Shown piece after piece: positions 23,156 through 33,741 of a stretch of 64,000 nucleotides of DNA. The position numbers and the translations under genes are program-made. The notes beneath the pieces are model-generated. The model made no database searches. It was given only the letters and a program-made list of their open reading frames with translations, and was not told the DNA's origin. The number at the start of each line of letters is the position of its first letter. Position 1 is the first letter of the stretch. Source of the stretch: Gigaspora margarita (lineage: Eukaryota; Glomeromycota; Glomeromycetes; Diversisporales; Gigasporaceae); NCBI GenBank assembly GCA_009809945.1, contig WTPW01000851.1, positions 1 to 64,000 of the forward strand, given 5' to 3'.

Positions 23156-23894
23156 CAGGAGGGTCCCCAAAATTCCGGGTTGGATGCGTCGGATCTAGGT
23201 CGGCGTTTAGCCCAATTTGTTAGCAGGTTCTATTGTTAATGCCGTGAACGAAGTCACGGGCATCCTTTTGACACGAGACCTTGACCCGGGCCCATGATGC
23301 AGGGTAAGTTTTAAGTCTTTGGTGACAGGGGTGTGTATTTAAGAGTGAGGTATGTATGATGTATTGATTAAGGGATAATGGATAGTTGAGTAAGTATGAG
23401 GTCATAAGGAGTGGTTATTTAAGTGAGGTAAAGATGGAAATTGTTCTACCTCTTTTGTCTTTGCTGTTAGCTCGACGTTAGTCTAGCTTTATCGATAGTC
23501 CCGCCCTCCCACCACTTGGCTTAGTTTCGATTCACTGACATAGATGGTTGGATGGTTATTGATGTGAGAAAATTATTAAGGGTTTGTAAGCAATCGACAA
23601 CGATACAGACCAAGAATTTCAGAAATTTAAGGAAATAACCGAACCGATGCTGTGAAACGTCTGCGGATCACGTGACCAACGAGGCAAAATCCCATTTATG
23701 TATTTCATTGTTATGTGTTGGAAATAGGTCGAGTGACAAAAAACAAAATTATCAGCTGGGCATTTTTTACTTAATGAATGGATATGATTTATTAGTAAAA
23801 AATATTTATGATCTTGGGGCAAAATTGATCAATTCCGATCCAGCCGACATGATGCGCATGCACTCCGAAGTATTCTGACCCGGGGACGCCCTTG
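23156..23894. mobile_element. TA-flanked MITE, GGGTCCCCAAAATTCCGGGT family, copy 2, interrupted
   Basis: CAGGAGGGTCCCCAAAATTC begins the element and a diverged complement (ending GGGGACGCCCTTG) closes it, with TA on both sides. Its two outer parts match the 17117-17354 copy in inverse orientation. About 510 bases of unrelated sequence sit between them. Confidence 0.85.
23234..23743. mobile_element. Unidentified 510-bp insert inside a MITE
   Basis: The uninterrupted relative reads GGTTCTATAGCAAAATTATC; here the sequence between TTCTAT and CAAAATTAT is replaced by about 510 bases that are GC-richer than the surroundings. The insert begins TGTTAATGCCGTGAACGAAG and ends in GTGACAAAAAA. There are no inverted ends and no clear target duplication. 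A SINE-like or solo-end sequence is possible, but I found no convincing Pol III boxes. Open frames inside are short and unrecognised. Confidence 0.55.
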
Positions 23895-24010
23895 TATTAG
23901 TTTGTGTGTACTAGTGTTCCGAAAATCTGAATCCGACAGGTTCGGATTATCATCCAATCTGAACCGTGGGATCGGATTGGACCGGATTGTTATAAATACA
24001 GAAATAAATT

Positions 24011-24125
24011 CGTAAAATCTCGAAATAGCGGGCATGGGCGTTATTTCGAATTTTGGCCCGAATTAAGCTTAACTCAGACCGAAAATTGGAATTTCACACC
24101 TGCGCGTTATTTTGAGATTTTACGT
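24011..24125. mobile_element. Diverged copy of CCGTATTTACGCG-type MITE
   Basis: CGTAAAATCTCGAAATAGCG at the left and the complement-like CGCGTTATTTTGAGATTTTACG at the right enclose CATGGGCGTTATTTCGAA, the same internal motif as in 671-923. It is an older and shorter relative. Confidence 0.65.
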
Positions 24126-24129
24126 TATA

Positions 24130-24980
24130 ACAATAACAGAACTCTTAACTTACATGTCAATGTTAGTTCGATATAAAAAGTTCTATGGGCTCATGATAAG
24201 GGCATACGGGTCAAATTTTACAAAACTTTAAAGTTTTAAGTATTTTTATTATCCGGGTGAGCTTTTTTAAAATCTTTAAAAATTTTATATTAATTTGTAT
24301 ATTTTCTATATTCCTGCCTATATAATTATGGAAAGGGTTTTAACTGATCTTTGGATAAATGCATTCACAATGGCACTCCAAATTTATTAATATGTGTCAT
24401 CTCATATTCGCATTGATTTGGTCCGAGAATATAAAATAATCGAAGTTAGTAGTAGTAATATTGTCACAAATTTAAAATTTGTGATATTAGAGATTCGGAT
24501 TTCCACATTAGCTTTACCCCAAAATTTGTCTATAGATCGTCTTTTATTTATTTAGCATAAATGACAAAAAACGCGTCGGGCAAATGCAGTGAGTTATGCG
24601 AAATTAAGTAATTTTTGTTTACAAAATATTAGGAAAGAATTTAATGTAAGTAGTTCTATAGCAAATTAGTTTTTTTTTTTTAGTGTTGTTACTTATTACA
24701 GTAGATGTGTAAATTAAAATGTTTGCTAAAAATTATTTGAATCAAGCTTATTCATCAAAATTAACAAAGTTCGAGTATTTCTTAGATAAATTTTAAGACC
24801 TTTTAAAGAATCTTTATGTTTATTTTTTTAATTCTTATAATTTCACCACATATCTCCAGTCATAAATTAGCTAACTGTAAGTTGGATTGTAAAAAAATTT
24901 TATTGCAAAGCTTATGAGCTATCACGATGATACAATATGTGGTTAAGTTAGTTTGCATTACTAATGCGGTGGCATACTGT
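24130..24980. other. No recognisable gene
   Basis: AT-rich with short open frames only. Segments near 24870-24960 (GATTGTAAAAAAATTTTATT, CTATCACGATGATACAAT) resemble those near 25680-25810 and the tandem units at 32925-33228. Confidence 0.45.
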
Positions 24981-24984
24981 ATGT

Positions 24985-25105
24985 ATGAAATTAAGGGTGT
25001 CCTCAAGCATCACAATCAATTGATTTAATAATGTTTGTAATGATGCTCAAACATCAACATTATTAACGATATTAATAGAATTAAATGCTTGAGCATACTC
25101 TTTTT
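24985..25105. mobile_element. Short MITE related to 10912-11602
   Basis: AAGGGTGTCCTCAAGCATCA at the left and ATGCTTGAGCATACTCTTT at the right form an imperfect inverted pair. The same sequence types end the element at 10912-11602. It has no ORF. Confidence 0.6.
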
Positions 25106-26125
25106 CTTTTGTTCGTGATCTTCACCTTGTCGTCCAAAACAAACTAAAAAATATAATAAAAAAAATTATATTCAATTGACTGCCAAAGCTTCAACTTTAA
25201 TTGCATTGGTTTCTCCTTTAATAATTATACAGTACAATTTAAATTTTTGTTGCAACAGCAACAGAATCAATTTATCGAATCATTAGCAAAAGTTGCTTTA
25301 CAGCAACAAGAAATAATTTTTTTTAAGTTATTAGTATTATTATTATTTTATTATTATTTTAAAAGATGTATTGTATTTATTATGTTCGTATCAAGGTATC
25401 GATTATTTGTTTTAAAAGCTTCGAGCATTAACAATAAAATGGTTGCTTTTTTGGATCAGATAAAAACTTGGTGAGAATTTATTGTTTATTATTATGTTTG
25501 AATATAAAGTAATGATTGAGCGACCTTTATCAATGACAAATTTTTGGCGAAAAAAGGTGGTTTGTATCTCACCGATTTGTTCATCGCAATAGTAACTCAC
25601 TTTATTCATTTATTTGATTTCGACTAATTGAAGAATTACTTCCGATCCATTGAGTGAGGTGCCCTAGTCACAATTTCTATCATAACTTATTGTAAAAAAT
25701 TTTATTACAAAAAATTTACAAGCTACTATGTTTGATACACATTATGATAATCGAGAAAATTTTGCTATATATATGAAACTTGTTATCATGATACACAGTT
25801 TGTGTTGGAATTACAATGTGAGTTCTACGGTACTATGATTTACTTTAAACAATTTTTCTGTAAAAAAATTTTTTTTTACATACTTACTGAACTAGATTGA
25901 ATTAGTTTTCTGTAATGAAATTACTATCGATCAAAAATTAACAAAGAATGAAAAAATCTAGAAATCAATTATCTAAATCCTTAGTGGAATGTAATTTTTC
26001 TTAAATATTTGCTAATATATTCACTATTTTTTTTTATCTTATGTTTTTATTTTTATCTATTGCGGAGCAGTTGTTCTTATTCTTGCACTTGCATTGTTCT
26101 TACACTTAATGTACTAAATGCTAAT
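25106..26125. other. No confident gene; Q-rich open frame
   Basis: A plus-strand frame near 25247 reads LLQQQQNQFIESLAKVALQQ and then runs into hydrophobic low-complexity sequence. I cannot support it as a gene. The rest is AT-rich, with imperfect repeats of TGTAAAAAATTTTATT near 25690 and 25855. Confidence 0.35.
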
Positions 26126-26129
26126 TAAT

Positions 26130-26222
26130 TTTGAGGTGGTGACGAGTAATGGCCCAAATTAAGTTTAATTTAGGCCGAAATTCAAAATTACACCTCTTGC
26201 GCGTTATTACGCGCAAATACGG
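26130..26222. mobile_element. Partial CCGTATTTGCGCG-type MITE
   Basis: The right end reads CGCGTTATTACGCGCAAATA then CGG followed by TA, matching the 671-923 family terminus. The internal GGCCCAAATTAAGTTTAATT resembles the 24011-24125 copy (GGCCCGAATTAAGCTTAACT). The left end is diverged. Confidence 0.6.
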
Positions 26223-26535
26223 TAGTACACTAAACGTGTTGCATGTATACATGTTTAACAGAATGAAAGTTTTATTTTCAAAAGTCCCAGATAGCACGTT
26301 TAACGTGGTAGGCTAAATAGCATGTCAACGTGTTAGATAGTGTGTTAACATGTTAATTTAGTAATTTTTTTCTCGTAAAATCGTTCCAAGCACTGACTCC
26401 AGTTTTTTCTTATTTTTTCAAAAATGATCTTGAAGCCCACCCTAGATATAGTCATCGTAAGAAACATTAGGCCATCGATGGATAAGCCTATTACTGATAT
26501 TAATACTCTCAAAATGTCAGCAAAGTTTCTGGTTT

Positions 26536-27099
26536 CTAAAATTGCTTCAGAAATGGGCTCAATGAAGATTTTACTATTTTTTCTCTTCCTTCAAGGGTGC
26601 TCGGGTTACTATATTTAATTGATTCCTCTGCCCTTTGTAAAACATATCTTGGGACACCTCCTGCCTTACTGTATAATTCAACTATTATATCCACCGGAAC
26701 TGCCAGGAAAATGTGCTCTTGACAAATTAAAAGTTCATTAAGAGACCACGGGCTCATGCAAAATCTTTTCACGATGATCTTATTGAACTCCTGAAATTCT
26801 TCTCTCCTTATGCTTTGTGGAAATAATGCAATCACTGTTTTAGCTTCCACGTCTTCAGGGGTGAGGATGCCATCTACTGAATACCACATATCAGCTAAAC
26901 TTAGATGGTCAAAAAAATCTTCTGGTGAATTTCCAATGTTGACATCTCCTTTATGAAAACAATAAACAAGAATTTCCGATTCCTGAAGTTCCTGTAAATA
27001 TAAATTTATGTCGAGTGGAAGATGATGAATTGTGCCCCAATAATCCTCTTTTATGTATATTGCTGGTTTATTTATTATCGGAAACGGAGTATCGTTCAA
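26536..27099 (-). CDS. Crinkler/RHS-like NTPase module, partial
   Basis: The 187-residue frame starts MNDTPFPIINKPAIYIKEDY and ends near the stop at 26536. Middle and C-terminal landmarks are ADMWYSVDGILTPEDVEAKT (a sensor-like strand with DG), VIALFPQSIRREEFQEFNKI, FCMSPWSLNELLICQE and KAGGVPRYVLQRAEE, the last two resembling the WS..EL and GG(V/I)PR(Y/F)VL motifs that close the P-loop NTPase module in Crinkler and RHS-type proteins. These are large families in Glomeromycotina and oomycetes. No P-loop is in the frame, so this is a fragment of the usual module; treat it as a fossil or partial gene. The identification rests on a few motifs. Confidence 0.5.
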   Translation of the reverse strand: MNDTPFPIINKPAIYIKEDYWGTIHHLPLDINLYLQELQESEILVYCFHKGDVNIGNSPEDFFDHLSLADMWYSVDGILTPEDVEAKTVIALFPQSIRREEFQEFNKIIVKRFCMSPWSLNELLICQEHIFLAVPVDIIVELYSKAGGVPRYVLQRAEESIKYSNPSTLEGREKIVKSSLSPFLKQF

Positions 27100-27109
27100 A
27101 TTCTTGTTG

Positions 27110-27670
27110 ATATTTGGAAAAGTAGCACGTCAACACGTAGTATAATTACAAGCTTTTAAAGGTAATAAAGGGAGAAATTCTCTTCTGTTTTACTTAAGGA
27201 AAATAAGCATTGTGGTGCTAAGAAAACTATATTCAAGAAAATCAAAAACCTATCTCCCAGTAACTATTAAAGTTAAATCGGCCGTGTTACTACAAACTCT
27301 CCTGAATAATAGTTACGATATGAATATTTGGCAAGGAAATTCAGTAAATTCATGAAATTTCTTAAGAATAAATATGGTCTTTGAGCAGAATATCCCGCTC
27401 GTGATGCGCAGGATTTTAGCATAATCCATTCAATCGGCCCTTATTAATTAACTTTGGTTACTGTAAAAGATCACTGGTTTTGATATAATAATTATATATA
27501 TATAGAGTTCACACTTGTGCACATATGGCTGAGAATTATTCAGGAGTATTAGTTTAATAATGAGATAAGTCTGAAGATAGAAAATTTCATATCGTAACAT
27601 CTTCAAATTTCTTTTGGATAATATTTGCAGATTGTTCGCCTCTATCATACATGTTACACGTGGCGAGCAT
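27110..27670. other. No recognisable gene
   Basis: AT-rich flank upstream of the Crinkler-like frame. A TATATATA run lies at about 27494-27503. The TAGCACGT motif near 27123 also occurs near 26290. Nothing further is recognised. Confidence 0.4.
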
Positions 27671-27681
27671 ATACTAGATAG

Positions 27682-28124
27682 TAGGGTGTCCAGGATTATG
27701 CGATGCGATATTATGCGCATAATTTGCTATTTTTCGCATCGCATATGCTTCGCATAAACAAGCAAAAAAAAGCATAAATCACGTGAATAAAAGTTGATTG
27801 GTTGTTGGGAATATGTTAACTTCATCCGGCAAGCTTTAAATTTGTAATTTAGGTGACAGAGTGATGATAGAATGTAGGTCCCGAAAAGTTCCGATGTAGA
27901 AAATGAATGAACTTAAATTACGAGCATAGTTGGAGCAAAATTTTTGGTGAACGTCCGAAAAAATCCGAAAAACAGAACTAAAAGAATTAATTACATATAA
28001 TAAAAATCGCATAATCNACCTAANTGATCNCATAATTTTAAATNTATTTCGCATCCATCGCATAATCAACCTCAGTTCGGCCGCATAATTTACCTCATCG
28101 CATCGCATAATCCTGGACACCCTA
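27682..28124. mobile_element. hAT-type MITE with 8-bp target duplication
   Basis: CTAGATAG flanks the element at 27674-27681 and 28125-28132. The ends are TAGGGTGTCCAGGATTATGC and its exact complement, continuing to about 27 bases. The interior carries many GCATAATC/GCGATGCGA motifs. Four ambiguous bases lie in 28017-28044. Non-autonomous; the ends resemble those at 41036 and 43234. Confidence 0.94.
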
Positions 28125-28134
28125 CTAGATAGGC

Positions 28135-28615
28135 TAGTCGTGGCAGAAAAATTTCGCTATCACGTGATCTGAAAGCAATTTAGCCAATAAGGCCACAAGA
28201 TCAGGTGTAACGTGAAATTGTGCGATTTTTGTGTTTTTTTTTTGAAAAATCGGTTGTAGCTCAAAATCTTGACTATGAAACCGCCCTTCATATTCTAATA
28301 AAAAAAATTCCTCGTCAAATTTTTTACTATATATCATTCACTACCGCAAAAATAATCCTAAACCTAACGTTAAGTTTTTATTGCTTTACAGCTGATTTGA
28401 AAATTAGTGGGACACGTGATGAATTTTGTGATGATCATCCAAATTTCGATACAAGGAGCGTAGTCATGCTTGCATAACGGAGTGTATGGTTTCCTGCCAT
28501 CTAGAATGGCATGTAAACAAATCTTGCATTTGATTGGGCGTTAAAAAATCTATGATTTCACATGTTAATGCGCTGTGCTGGTGCAACATACTGTCATTGT
28601 CATTGTCTAGTGATT
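28135..28615. other. No confident gene
   Basis: Open frames on both strands (for example 28220-28477 plus) have no recognisable domain. Nothing else is seen. Confidence 0.4.
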
Positions 28616-28620
28616 TACTG

Positions 28621-28834
28621 TAAGCCGGCTAATGCAGCCGCAGCCAAGCCGGCTTAGCCAGCCGATGTAATGTGATCGGCTGGCTAATGTGGCTAAAAGC
28701 TAACTATTATAAGAATCCGATAAATTCCGAAAAGGAAAATAAATGGATATAATGTACGGGTAAAATATCCCGAAATATTCCGTTAGCCAGCCGCTTAGCC
28801 GATGATTTAGTCGGCTGGCTAAGCCAGCCGACTA
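28621..28834. repeat. Fold-back repeat of GCCGGCTTAGCC motifs
   Basis: TAAGCCGGCTAATGCAGCCG at the left and GTCGGCTGGCTAAGCCAGCC at the right fold back on each other, and GGCTGGCTAA/TTAGCCAGCC recur inside. It is conspicuously GC-rich for this window. A related but different cluster is at 61185-61340. Probably a MITE, but no target duplication was found. Confidence 0.65.
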
Positions 28835-28904
28835 AAACCATGTGACTTAAATTACTATGCGGTGAAGAAATCAGCAATTATCAGCAGCCACAATTTGAAC
28901 AACG

Positions 28905-29032
28905 AACGATTTTTGTGCAACTTATTCGGCCTCCTTCAAATACAAACACAAATTTTCATTCATCTCTTAAGAGGTGATGAAAATTTGTGTATTGTATTAG
29001 GAGGTGGCCGAATAACTTACACAAAAGTCGTT
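28905..29032. mobile_element. 128-bp near-perfect hairpin
   Basis: The left arm runs from ACGATTTTTGTGCAACTTAT through TCGGCCTCC to CATCTCTTAA, and the right arm is its near-complement ending CACAAAAGTCGTT. The centre is CTCTTAAGAG (28964-28973). It would make a stem of about 60 base pairs. It lies only about 30 bases from the inner border of the right duplication arm (about 29063). Confidence 0.88.
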
Positions 29033-29237
29033 TGGTATTCACATAAGACATGTCGGAAAAGTGTAAATATTGCACAGTTGCTAGGGGTGGCGCTGCTATT
29101 TATCTAAAATTGCTTCCTGTTGATTTTGAAAAGCCTATTTGAGTAATATAATTAGGAATGTTACATATTTTATTTTTATATGTGCATTCATAAATCTTTT
29201 GATTTTCTTTTTTAATGCATCTGGATATCTTCTTGCT

Positions 29238-29246
29238 AAGAAAGCA
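29238..29246 (-). other. Empty insertion site of the 15121-15868 MITE
   Basis: The complement of TGCTTTCTT is present once, in the context CCTGCTTTCTTAGCAAGAAG on the minus strand. The left arm has this 9-mer twice, on either side of the MITE. Confidence 0.92.
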
Positions 29247-29694
29247 GGTGCATGGTTTCAAACCTAGATAATAAATCATCGTAAATCCGATAATGGATTA
29301 CAATACATTTTTGATTAAATAAAATATTTTCAATATACAGTATAATATATTTTCATTATTCATTATTTGATTTACATGGAATCATAAAAAAGTTACAGTA
29401 AAAGTAGCTGTTTATAGCAATGAATTATTATGTCACATAGCCGTACAATCATGTAATTCAAGCTTAATGTGATTAAACTTTTTTATTATTTTTTGATAAT
29501 TTTAATATCATGTACAACTACCGATTGTCTTGTAATTTTTTTTTAGTTGATAGAATTATCAATCTATCATAAAATTGTGTAATAAATAGGACTTCTCTTA
29601 AATTTATTTTTATAATTTGAAAACTAATATTATAAACCTTAATTAAAGATTTATTTCATTATACGATAAATTTTCAATAAAAATTTTATTAATT

Positions 29695-31314
29695 TTAAGT
29701 AGATAAAAACTCATTTATAAAGGTTATAGGCTCCGGTGTACCAAACCAAAAACTTTTTTTTTTAAATAAACAACAATATTATGAAAAATAATTAGTAAAA
29801 ATTAAATTAAACAAATATTTAAAACTACACTTACTCATGTCCAGCTTTGGGAATTGAAATAAATTTGCTGTTAGTAATTTCACGAGCAAGAAGTTCACTA
29901 TTTTCAATTGGAACGAGTTCATCATCTTCACCATGAATTAGCAAAGTTGGAACTTTGATTGTTTTTGATTTTGATAAAATATTTGCTTTTTCCATTGCTT
30001 CCCATTGTCGTTCTAAAAACAAATCAAATAGTTATTCCTTTAAGCCTCATGAACTTTGAACATAATCAGCTAAAATATACAAACTGAAAATCTCAAATGG
30101 ACGATTAGCTGTAACATGTATTTCTGCATATTTATCAAATATGTCTGGATGTTTAACCATATAATCAATAAAGCTTTCACAATACCCCATAAATTTATCT
30201 TTTTGTTCTTGAATATTTTTTGGGCCATCTGGTGGCTTTGGTAAATTATAAAGGCATTCCCAGTATGAAGGTACCAGAGATTGAACTTGACTTTATTAAG
30301 GAAAAAGATTGTAAATTAAATAATTTTGCAAATCATCAAATACTTATTACGCATACCATGCCAAATAATAAGTTTTTCTAGTTCAAGATCCAATGGAAGA
30401 TTTGAAGCAACATGAATTGCAATAAAGCCTATACATAAAAATAGTCTATAAAAAAATTATTTATCAAAATTTTGATATTTAAACTTTTGATATTACCTCC
30501 CAAAGACCATCCTAACAAATTAAATCGTTTGATTCCAAGATGTTTGATCAATGCGATTGTATCTTGTGCCATCAAATCAAATGAGATTGGATCATATGGA
30601 GAAACAACGCTTGATTCACCCATTCCACGATTATCAAATACAATCACTAAATGAATTAACAATTCGAGATGTTAGTCAAATGAATAAAATCTNTAATAAA
30701 ATAAATGCAACAAACCTTTTTGATTTTTAGCCAATTCTAATAATAATTAATTAAGTTAGTTACATTTCTATACATTATAAACTTTGGTAAAAAATTTTGG
30801 TTTACTAAGCCATAATAATAAAGACAAAGAAATTGGTTTATTTAACTTATTCATTCCAAATTCCAAATTCCAACTTTATTACATTTTGAGCTTTGGATTT
30901 GAAATAACAAATTATTATTTTTGGGATTTGGAATTTTGAATAGGGATTCATAGGTTGAATTTGGGGCAAGTATAATTTAACTAGCATCAACCAATATTAA
31001 AAAAAAGTAACCTTTATAATTGTAACATTTTTAGTAAATCCAAAATTTTCCACTATGCCATTTAAAACAAGGATATTTATATTAACCTTCTTTCAGACCC
31101 ATAAATATTTCTTTAACACCATAACTTAATTAACAAAATTTATCATATGTTAATTTAAGAATTACGGGAATAATTTTGTTTAAAATGCAAATATTTACAT
31201 TCCCATGATTAATACTATCGGTGTTTTTTTAATATCATCCGGTTTTTGTGGTTCAAGAATATTGTAAGCAATTCTCGAGCCATCCTGTTGCTCAAAAAAA
31301 TAGGTTTCGTGCAT
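29695..31314 (-). pseudogene. Alpha/beta hydrolase, right copy, shifted frame at exon 5
   Basis: Exons corresponding to the left copy are 31199-31314, 31087-31124, 30716-30736, 30497-30646, 30357-30428, 30085-30290, 29835-30012 and 29695-29752. Exon 4 translates identically, including VFDNRGMGESS and GWSLGG. The acid loop is LIHGEDDELVP and the histidine region PKAGH. Exon 6 is three bases shorter, which keeps frame. Exon 5 is one base shorter at its 3' end (TTTGGCATG instead of TTTGTGCAAG), so the same splice pattern gives 839 bases and loses frame before the acid and histidine. A shifted splice site could still rescue it, but the sequence as given suggests a pseudogene. The divergence from the left copy is small. 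Confidence 0.72.
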
Positions 31315-31939
31315 TTTTTCTACAAAGATATCAAGTGAATTTTAGTAAATAATATGTTTTGTTTTTTGTCTTTGACATGCACCTTAATTTCGTGAACTGC
31401 GTTTCGAATCCCTTTATATAGAAATAATTTGTCAAATCAAATTAAACTTCGTCTTATAGCTGTATAATACCAAAAGTTTAATGGATATGATCCAAAACAC
31501 GGTAGGCATATCTTGCCTTCTAAACGAAGTTCATCAGTCCCGATCTTTTCATGATTATTTTGGACAGCGAATATTTACGCTCTTGCGAAGCTAAAGGTAA
31601 AAAAAGTGTAATTTTATTAGTGAAACGTTACGTACTTTAAAGCGTATAAATAAGTTACCCGGGCAATTGATTTACATCAGCCAATCATATGAATGTCCTC
31701 CTATGACTTAGTAAAACGTTCATCCCGTGCACGCCCCAATTCCAGGTGTAACACCAATTAAGGTAACCGTTTTTTTTCGTAGAGTTTTCTCTAGACAAAA
31801 TTTTATAAAGTCAATTGCAATGATAAAAAACATTTCAACTAATGACAAATCCTACTGCCACATTTATTCTTGTAATTTGATACATAAGAAGTAGAGTTAA
31901 TGCTCAATCCATAAAATTATATTAAAATAACATTTATAT

Positions 31940-32920
31940 TTTCATAAAGAAAACATTTCTTAATTCTTAAATAGTCTTTAACTTTACTTTAATCGTCGCG
32001 AATAAATAACCAATTATACTGTATAGAGTCAACTTTATATAAAAAAAAAAGTGTATTGTGAATTCTTTAGTTTTTTTTTAAAAAAAATTCCATTATCATA
32101 AATAATATATATATATATTTTTTAAGTAATTTTTTTTTTTGTTAAAAAAAACCAAGGTGAGTTAAATAATCTTTAACATATTCGCTAAAAGAATTTTAAA
32201 AGAATAAACAACGTACTGTACGTTCGAGAAATTTGAATTTCGGAGTAGTCATCCGAACAGATCCGAAGCGCAACCTTGTGCACATTTTCAATATGCAAGA
32301 TAAATTAGGAAAACAATTAAGGCTGATAAAATAGATAAAGCAAAGTATTAGAATAATTTATTAGTAAAGAAATTTTATAAAAAACAAAATATTCTTTCGA
32401 AGTGTAGATAATTTCCTTTAGAGTTCAAACTCAAAGTCATCTTGGTAGAAGTTTTCTCTGTTCCTGTATAAGTCGCTACATATAATAATCATTCCGTAAT
32501 TTTCTTGTCGTCCAAGATTGTTCATAGCCCGTCACTTAGATGGAAAGAAAACACTTACGTTATTAATTAGTGTCCTTATGTATCAAATAAACTATAAATT
32601 AAACTATAATGGAAATGTGCCTACATACGTTAAATCATGACCACATGACAAACGTTAAGCATCTTAACGATCGAGTTAGAAAAATTAAAACCAGCCCACC
32701 TTAAGAGTAAAGAAATATACAGTACATTGTTATTAGTATTATAGTACATGAGGAAGTAATAGAAATGCAAATCGTGCAGTGAATAATAATATAATGCCAA
32801 CTTCTAAATGGATTGTCGCAGTATACTTGATACTCTCTATCCCTGGACCAAGTCATTCCAAGCCTCTTTCAACCTTGCTTGGTAAGGTGTGAAGAGGGTA
32901 TTATATTAAGTTTCTGTAAA
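31940..32920. other. No recognisable gene
   Basis: AT-rich, with homopolymer runs near 32040-32150. I recognise nothing here. Confidence 0.45.
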
Positions 32921-32924
32921 AAAT

Positions 32925-33228
32925 CTGTTACAGAACTCATATTAGTATATAATTAAGGTTAAATTGGAATTATCATGATTTCAATATAGTTGAATTAGTT
33001 TATATTGGAATTATTGCGATTTCTATCGTGAGTTACTGTAAAATTGACGCAAAATTTACTTGCTATTATAATAACTACAGTATGCGATTGAGTTGGTTTG
33101 TATTGGAATTATCGTGATTTCTATTATGAGTAACTGTAAAAAATTCGGTCGCAGAAATTGCTATTCTGAAAACCATAGCATTTAGTTATTAATGTTGTTT
33201 GTATCGGAATTATCATGATTTCTATTAT
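32925..33228 (+). repeat. Tandem repeat of ~80-bp units
   Basis: About four units share TTGGAATTATCGTGATTTCT followed by AT-GTGAGTTACTGTAAAA. The last unit is broken by the start of the LTR at 33229. Similar short stretches are seen near 24880 and 25800. Confidence 0.7.
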
Positions 33229-33741
33229 TGTTACCCCTGATAAGGGCCCCTGTTAAATCAGGTAAATCACGGGGCGAAATTAGGTCATGAGGTTGCTGCA
33301 CCCAAAATGGCAGATCTGCCATTTCTGCTATATCAGTCGCTTCTGCCATAAATGATAGATCAGGAAGAACTGGCATAAATGATGGATATGGGAGAACTGG
33401 CATAAGTGATAGATCTAACAGTTCTGGCATAAATGCCAGATCTTTCTACTATTGAACGTTTTTGTATATATATGGGCGATATTCGCTCCACTTTGTAGGC
33501 ATGTTCACCATCATATTTCTTTATTATTAATAAAAGACATTTTATTATATACAATCGATTCTAAAATTACATCACGCACTCTTTCTAAATTGCTAAATCA
33601 CAATAACTTAAACCCTCCCACTAGGTTACATACTAACAACTATGATAAACCACTGCACAGTTTGTGTCTCTGTACCCATGTAACTCTCTGTTGATAGTTG
33701 CTTCGTTAGCCTCAGTTTCAAAGGTAATTTGTGTGTTAACA
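33229..33741 (+). repeat. LTR of the gypsy-like fossil
   Basis: It begins TGTTACCCC and ends GTGTGTTAACA, giving TGTTA...TAACA ends. A TATATATA stretch (about 33465) and AATAAAAGAC (about 33530) are plausible promoter and polyadenylation signals. Between 33340 and 33440 is a short tandem repeat of GAACTGGCATAAATGATGGA-like units. The gag sequence follows about 215 bases downstream. Confidence 0.68.

Larger units (their letters stand above)
29063..31935 (-). repeat. Right arm of large inverted duplication
   Basis: Reverse-complement match to 11960-16067. It lacks the two left-arm inserts, so it preserves their empty sites. It contains the second alpha/beta hydrolase copy. An ambiguous base at 30693 falls at the position equivalent to 13610 in the left arm, which is also ambiguous. 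Confidence 0.9.

Noticed and set aside
23238-23743. tRNA-derived SINE with Pol III boxes
   Set aside because: No convincing A or B box could be found; left as an unidentified insert.
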